A stretch of DNA of 64,000 nucleotides from Lingula anatina (lineage: Eukaryota; Brachiopoda; Lingulata; Lingulida; Lingulidae): NCBI RefSeq assembly GCF_001039355.2, contig NW_019775569.1, positions 56,339 to 120,338 on the forward strand, read 5' to 3'. Below, one piece after another: positions 58,034 to 64,000 of the stretch. A program made the position numbers and the translations under genes. The notes beneath the pieces are model-generated. The model had not been told where the DNA came from. It searched no databases and saw only the letters and a list, made by a program, of their open reading frames with translations. Numbering within the stretch: the first letter of the stretch is position 1; each line of letters starts with the position of its first letter.

Positions 58034-59636
58034 CAGTGCTATGGAAGGCTTCACCTGGGGCACACCCAATGCAGTGTCTAACCAGATGTCACACCCAACA
58101 CATTCACACCTAACACAATGCGATCTCTACCAGGAGACAATATGGGATGGAATTGTTAAAATTTAGTGCTATGTCAGTCTTCTCTTATAAATTGATAATG
58201 GTGCATATAGGTAGAGTTAGAATTGTTAGAAGACCTTTGTGGTAGGTGTGGCATTGTTTTCCGAGTGTGAGCTTTCAGCACATTCCTACCTGAACAACCA
58301 AAATTATGCAAGAGAATTCAGGGACACCATTTGCTTGATGGAAAACTGAGAGTTACTAGTTTCATCTGTGGGTGTACTGTATCGGAATTGCTGCTGTCTG
58401 TTGGCAGACTGAAAACTTTTGCCATTCGAGAAACTTAGCAGAATTTGACAGTGGACTGTGTGAAGTAGTTAAGCTTTATTAATTAGGGTCTAAAGGGAAT
58501 ATTTTATTAGGGAATGTTGTCAACATAAGGCATCTTCATGAGAAAAAGAAAATAATCAGGATATACCTTCCATTTGATGCAATAAGCTGGTCATAACCCT
58601 ATAAAGTCTTGCTGCAATGAAATTGTAGCAATGAAATCTTCAATAATCGATTTAACTAGTTTAAACTAGCAAAAAGTAATTGAATTTGACATGTTGCATG
58701 CCTGGTATATTGTGTTTTTTTGCACCCAGGACTTTTTACTGTTATTAATGTTTGCACATTTAGAGCAAACTTGACAGAGCAGGATAGATCACTTTGCTAA
58801 TTAGCATAAATGTTTGCTCACACAAAACTCATTTTGTTATTAGCTCAATGGGTGTGATATCCAGCCATATCCACAAAAACCAGCAAAGAATTGACAAAAA
58901 TTAACTGTTTTTTTTTTCTTCATTTCATTTCCTTTTAATGTCCAATGTAGCTTGATGTATGTATTTGTATGGGCGTGTCAGACTGTATATACAATTTAAG
59001 GTGGGGCCCCTGTTAAGCATATGCATAAAAAGAAGCCAATAGAAACTTGTCTCATTTCTAATTTTCAAAAAATATTTGCGATTTTTTAAAAACTTTCGTA
59101 ACTGGGCTATTTTTGGACAGGACAAATGTAGTATTTTTGTGTCAAAGTGGAATACTTGTGGGAAAATGTTTAAAAAATGCATTTCTAGCATTTTGCTTGG
59201 AGGGCCAAAAGATAAAGGCCAAATAGAATATGTGGTATGATATTCTATTAGACAAGTGGAGTGTACAGTTAGGTACAGCAGTGTAAGATAAATAGAATTT
59301 CCAGAATTATTTGTATTGGGTTACATGTGCTGAATTGTTGTGAAAGTGTTAATGTTACAAAATGTCGTGTTGTTAACTTGGTTGCAATATATTTATACCT
59401 CATAGAAATAACACAAGGGGCCTTAGATGAGAACAATGATAAAGGTAATTGTAATAGAACCTCAAGATGAGCTTTGTACCAGCAGACAGTGACCGGTAAA
59501 ATTAACTTTGTAGGTCATGACTTCTTGTTAATTTGTTCTGAGTAACCCGCTTCAAAAACAGGTGAATTTAGCAAACGGCTAGTTGGTGACAATCTTTAGT
59601 TAACAGTAACTTTGCAAAACCAGAGTGACGTGACAG
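58034..59636. other. SUZ12 3' flank / probable 3' UTR
   Basis: No coding sequence. CACACCCAACACATTCACACC at 58090-58110 is another copy of the dispersed motif. A clear polyadenylation signal close to the stop was not found; the best AATAAA is at 60435-60440. Confidence 0.45.
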
Positions 59637-59810
59637 AGGCCCATTCAGAATATGGCACTAACTAGTCTGAGGGTCAAATATGGCGACCCATTCCAAAGCT
59701 TGCTGTTTAATCCACAAATAGGCACTGAATACATATCCCGTGGAAAGTATTCAAGTGGGTCGGCCATATTTGACCCTTGGACTAGTTGGTCCCCTATTCT
59801 GAATGGGCCT
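59637..59810. mobile_element. 174-bp hairpin MITE with 16-bp perfect terminal inverted repeats
   Basis: AGGCCCATTCAGAATA at the left and its exact complement at the right. Inside, GGGTCAAATATGGCGACCCA and TGGGTCGGCCATATTTGACCC are again inverted, so almost the whole element can fold back. Non-coding. Confidence 0.8.
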
Positions 59811-59844
59811 AGAGTCCCCCCCCATTAAAGAGAGTCCGTTTCTT

Positions 59845-60270
59845 GTTAATTTGCACAGGTAAGCCTCGTCATAGTTTGATCCACTTACGTCAGGCTAACC
59901 CTAACCTGTATAATTAAATGAAGGCTGGACTCTCTGTTACGAGGACCCACAGTTTCGTCACACCGGTCCTTGCTCTTCTGTGAACAGTCTCACTCTGCTG
60001 TGGACAAAGTGGGTATGTCTGTATTGTGTTAGGTGTGACACCATTGTGTTATTTTANTCGTTAATTTGCACAGGTAATCCTCGTCATAGTTTGATCCACT
60101 TACGTCAGGCTAACCCTAACCTGTATAATTAAATGAAGGCTGGACTCTCTGTTACGAGGACCCACAGTTTCGTCACACCGGTCCTTGCTCTTCTGTGAAC
60201 AGTCTCACTCTGCTGTGGACAAAGTGGGTATGTCTGTATTGTGTTAGGTGTGACACCATTGTGTTATTTT
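59845..60270. repeat. 215-bp near-perfect direct duplication around a single N
   Basis: 59845-60056 and 60060-60270 carry the same sequence, from GTTAATTTGCACAGGTAA to CCATTGTGTTATTTTA, with only one difference noticed (GCC against TCC). The copies meet at the ambiguous base at 60057. Each includes GTGTTAGGTGTGACACC. Confidence 0.9.
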
Positions 60271-60434
60271 AAGATGTGAATGCAAGTAATCTCTTCTCCA
60301 TGACGATGCAACTCCAACGCGGCCATTTTGATTATTTGTAATCGGCAGGTAAATATTTCTGAAACAAAAATATTCCAGCAACCCACTGCCATTTCTGTAT
60401 CAATTGTACAGTGTTTGTTATATATTTTTATTGA

Positions 60435-60440
60435 AATAAA
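60435..60440 (+). terminator. candidate polyadenylation signal
   Basis: AATAAA followed 13 bases later by a run of ten A. It would give SUZ12 a 2.4-kb 3' UTR, or it may belong to another transcript. Confidence 0.3.
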
Positions 60441-61539
60441 GTTCGGATTTTGCAAAAAAAAAATCAATCTCAAAATGTTGTTTGTATTCATTTATTTTAC
60501 CACATTCTGACGTATGTACCGAAACTAAAGTGAGTATTAGGCGAAATAATTATTAGTAGACTCCTCTCACAGGATATCCTTGGTGTCTATAAGTTAAAAT
60601 ACGGTAATGATTCGATCTTTCAATGAAAATTATGAATTTTACGGATTCTGTATAAAAGTCATTTATTCTTAAGATTAGAACATTCCTATTTAGTGGTAGC
60701 AACAAAATTGAAAGGCAGTCCTCCTAATAGTTCTATTCCATACATCTGAAGCATCAGAAATGCTACGTAGAAGTATATTTTTAATGATTAGCATTTTGTG
60801 TGTCTGAAAGATCGATAACTTTCCCCATGGAAAAATCATTACCGTGACATTTTTTGCTTGCTTTTGTTTTACAAGGCTACTTCACCATGAAAACCTCCGC
60901 CACTCCCTGAACAAGAAGGTTGAAGGAAGTAACCTGAGTGGTGGGTGAATCTTGACAATTTGTCATTTTTAGTATGTTTAGACCTGAAGTACACTCGATT
61001 ATACGTCCATGGAGTACGTGTAACTGTATATCTTAGATTTCTTCGTTCTTAGAAACCTGTGTTTCATGGGCCTGATTTTATGCATATGTTAACAAGTTTT
61101 ATATTCACTTGTTTCTTTGTGAAGCTTCAATCTGTTGGTTGCCATGGTATTATTATAAAAAATATTATTATTGGTATTCTTTTCTTGATTATTACAGAGA
61201 GCGCAACAGCAGAAGGCACCAACAGCTTGTTCGAAGCTCCTGATATTCCCATTTTTTATAATACTTAGTTTAAAGGGTCTATGTATTTATCCAACTCTTC
61301 GTGGGTTGCTAAATTATTTAATAAATGCATAGAGTACTGGAGGCTCGGCCTTCTCAATTGGCTCTTAGTGCAGTGGGGGGTGTTGGGGGGGGGGGGGAGT
61401 CACGCCAATGGTTCCCTCTTGAAATTAGAATTTTGACTAGCTGAACCATAGTTCTAAACCGTACCAAATAGCACCGTTCTCCTCTCTAAATTACCAAAAA
61501 TTTTCGGGACCCGCTGAAGGGCCCGAACCCCACGCCAAA

Positions 61540-61632
61540 GGGGGGGGGGGGGGAAGAGGGAGGTCGGCTTCGCATCCGCGGACACCCACACCTCCCACCC
61601 CCCCTTCAAATAATCCTGGATCCGCCCCTGTA
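61540..61632. mobile_element. terminus of a GGATCCGCCCCTG repeat family
   Basis: GGCTTCGCATCCGCGGACAC and CAAATAATCCTGGATCCGCC ending CCTG match 8939-9004. The G runs at 61386-61397 and 61541-61552 adjoin it. One edge of a short element; the other edge was not located. Confidence 0.55.
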
Positions 61633-62156
61633 CTTTTAGATTAATGTTTGTCAGGACACTATTTTAACATCTCATGTAAGCAAAAAGAATGTTTCTTTTG
61701 ACCATCTTGTGTTTTAAAATCATAATATTGAGGTTGGGGTAATGTTGGCCGATATATTGAAGTACAGCGGGCCTGACAAAGCTTAGCATAAACGGCTGAA
61801 TAGAGAAACAATGTGCACGACAAGTATTTCATTGCGTAATGATGAGACGGCTATTGATCTTTAGTTATGGTAGACTAATTCCGATCAATGGGCTATATAG
61901 CTCATTGAATCGCATTGACCACCGTTATGACGCTAATTCATACGTAGTTGTGCTGATAGTTATTTAGTCTTTTAAATAATTAACTATGTGAATTATGTAA
62001 TCAAATCGGTAGTGTCGATGTAATCATAAAGATATCTACCCCCTTCGGCGATATTTTTCTATACTACGTCGATAAATGCCAATGTTACTTGTGTTCATTT
62101 CCAGTTGTTTTTTTTAAACAAATTAAAAGCAGCAACAGGCTGTAGCGACTAGGAAA

Positions 62157-62460
62157 AAAGAAAGAAAAGAAAGCCTGCGAGTAACTGAACTGAACCGGTT
62201 TGTTTCGGTTGTTATGATGTAGACAATGCAGATAGACGAAATTTTTTCTTACCGTAACGTGTTTCCAGATAATACAACTAGAATACAATAGTTATGTACA
62301 AAAAGAGAAAAGAAAAAGAAAAGAAAGCCAGTTATCCTGTGAGTAACTGAATTGAACGCCGGTTCGTTACGGCTGTTTTACTGTAGATAGTTTTTTTTAT
62401 TATCATAACGTGTTTCCAGATAATACAACGAAAATACAATAACTTTATACAAAAAAGAAC
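62157..62460. repeat. two-copy ~155-bp tandem repeat
   Basis: Both halves contain AAAGAAAAGAAAGCC, GAGTAACTGAA.TGAAC, CGTAACGTGTTTCCAGATAATACAAC-like sequence and AATACAATA. They are diverged by several small indels. Confidence 0.75.
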
Positions 62461-62845
62461 AACCAGTCACAAATGGCTTACATGTCACACAGACAGGTGA
62501 ATTTTACTTAAAATGAATTGCGCTAAATTTTTTTTTTACTTATTTGCAAGGCACTGAAGATAGATTTAACATTGAAATTAACGAGATGTTTGTCATTCAT
62601 CAGCAGTTAATTTAATTTTTTCCGCACTAGGTATGCCCCAGTCTTAGGTCAAATTCATTTTTACATGTTAAAGAAAAGTGCAATACATTTTCAACTAAAC
62701 ACCATTTCCTGCGTCAATTTTCTGCTACATTAATCACTTCATGCAAATAAATTTCAGAAACACAGTCATCAGCGTTTAGAAATTTATATACTAGAGTATT
62801 ATCACAGTTTACTACAAGAATCGAGACTTTTGATTTCAAATCTAA

Positions 62846-62930
62846 GGTCATTTAGGTAAATGGACAACAGAGTCGGTGAAAAAACATCACCCCGTCGAAT
62901 TCCAAGCTGAGGAGCCGTTCTAGGCATAGA
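62846..62930 (-). pseudogene. reverse transcriptase fragment of a non-LTR element
   Basis: The minus strand reads GIRRGDVFSPTLLSIYLNDL, the RT block around RQGD.(L/F)SP.LF...LNDL seen in RTE/BovB/jockey-like elements. The frame is lost on both sides, so only a scrap remains. Confidence 0.55.
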
Positions 62931-63093
62931 CATTTCCTTTGCTCAACTGACAGGACCAAGTTAGGACATTATCATTCATAGTGGTCACCCGACATTAATT
63001 TTAAAAGGTTAAATGCGTGTAACTTTTATAAGTAAAGCCTTACAAAGGCAGGCGTGACGTATTTATCGCCCAGGCTAGGTAAAAGTTCGTGGA

Positions 63094-63986
63094 TTATATT
63101 CTGGTCATGATCAAATAACCATGACCATTGTTGTAATCGTTTTGACCCGAAGTGTTGTCTCCGGCGTTGTACGAGCCCCCTCCTCCACCGCACGAATCTC
63201 CGTAATTATCTCCACTAGCTCCACCCGAGTAACCGCCTCCGCCCCCCGCCCCTCCGCCGTTGCCATATGCCCCTGCCCCACCACCGAATCCTCCCCAGGC
63301 ATTGTGTGATTTCGGTCTGCCACCAGTGCCTCCGTTAACAAAAGCGAATCCACCTTCACCGCCCGTGCCGTACGATCCCCCAAACTGACTGCTACTGCGC
63401 CCGTTGGTCAGCAGGCCACCGCCGCCACCCCCTGAATTACTGGTGTCCGCAGTTGAAGCTCCCTCTCCGTTTGAACCGCCAGGCCAAGTTGTACCGCCGC
63501 TGTGGCCGCTGTTTCCAGTAGTGCTTGTAGTGCCACCACACGTTGCTCGCCGAGTTGAAGCTCCTTCAATACCTCCCCCGCCGCCAGCTATGATGATAGG
63601 CGTGTTGTCAGCGTACGTCAAGAATGTGCCGCCACCACCACCGCAGGAGGAATAGGAATTCTCACCGCCCATTTGTCCTACTAGAATCTTCAGTTGGTCA
63701 CCTGTAAAATAGCCGTTGGTCAAGAATTAGTGATAGTAATGCAGACTGGGATGACTACTCGCTGCTGGGTGTGAACGAAGACTAACCTAAAAGATTTATT
63801 TGCATATAATTCGTGATGCCTGCATATATGCACAGACATGCCCAAATACACTTTTCCATACCGTGCATGCACACACAAACGCACGCGCACATTTAGGCCT
63901 ACCTGCATTAAGCGTAAAGTCTCCAACTACATACGCGCCGTAGCCTCGGTTTGTACACCCACTATTGTCACACCCGCCAGCGGCAC
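63094..63986 (-). CDS. ALK-type glycine-rich secreted protein, 3' end
   Basis: Two exons seen: 63986-63903 (GAAGGCDNSGC, RGYGAYVVGDFTLNAG) and 63701-63094 (TAA). Phases agree, and the frame enters through a phase-1 acceptor, so the 5' exons lie beyond the window. The sequence has GDQLKILVGQMG, then GGGGGTF, IIIAGGGGG, WGGFGGGAGAYGNGGG, GGGGGYSGG and closes GHGYLIMTRI. This order of Gly blocks is that of the glycine-rich module of ALK/LTK receptor ectodomains and many invertebrate extracellular proteins. There is no membrane helix or kinase; the chain ends with the module, so it is probably secreted. Cys pairs flank the module. Confidence 0.75.
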
Positions 63987-64000
63987 CTAAAAATAAGCAC

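Noticed and set aside
63111-63655. Pro-rich and Val/Ala-rich ORFs on both strands at 63.1-63.7 kb
   Set aside because: Shadow frames of the glycine-rich coding exon.

Overview
This is eukaryotic, animal DNA: AT-rich, intron-bearing genes, many microsatellites, MITE-like elements and non-LTR retrotransposon pieces, plus a scaffold gap of Ns. Gene content (a PiT-type phosphate transporter, a full SUZ12, a ZP-domain membrane protein, an ALK-type glycine-rich secreted protein) and repeat content suggest a marine invertebrate (lophotrochozoan, ambulacrarian or cephalochordate). The sequence alone does not let me go further. All gene models were assembled by hand from reading frame, splice sites and phase.

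Layout. 0.17-0.34 kb: a small ORF or first exon on the minus strand. 2.8-6.9 kb: the C-terminal half of an SLC20A (PiT) sodium-phosphate cotransporter, minus strand, with its 5' half absent. 8.7-9.7 kb: a MITE-like composite. 10.3-23.7 kb: the most unusual part, a plus-strand series of at least nine short cassettes. Each begins at a phase-0 splice acceptor and ends in its own stop, and several have a nearby AATAAA. They encode different DNA-binding-like modules: four related basic domains, one larger unknown module, three BED-like/C17orf113-type zinc fingers and one pipsqueak-type HTH. No common 5' exon is visible. This is the layout expected of a locus making many isoforms by swapping the terminal exon, as in Drosophila lola and mod(mdg4). 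A patchwork pseudo-cassette lies inside it, and a short dispersed motif with a T-box-like half-site is concentrated around the cassettes.

24.8-28.9 kb is transposon debris (a decayed mobile-element ORF and a 5'-truncated non-LTR reverse transcriptase). 29.9-30.75 kb holds a two-exon unknown gene. 31.0-33.6 kb is a tandem array with a unit of about 160 bp and higher-order duplication. 35.6-40.8 kb is a complete minus-strand ZP-domain type I membrane protein gene interrupted by an intronic gap. 42.4-44.8 kb is a 151-codon orphan ORF (minus) with three CRE palindromes. 45.9-58.0 kb is a complete 15-exon SUZ12 gene (plus, 617 aa). 57-62.5 kb carries hairpin elements and duplications. 62.8-63.99 kb has a reverse transcriptase scrap and the 3' end of a glycine-rich secreted protein gene (minus).

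Two themes link the window: chromatin/transcription (SUZ12 as PRC2 scaffold, and the cassette locus as a probable source of alternative DNA-binding factors) and repeated local duplication (cassettes, MITE tandem, 160-bp array, 215-bp duplication beside an N).
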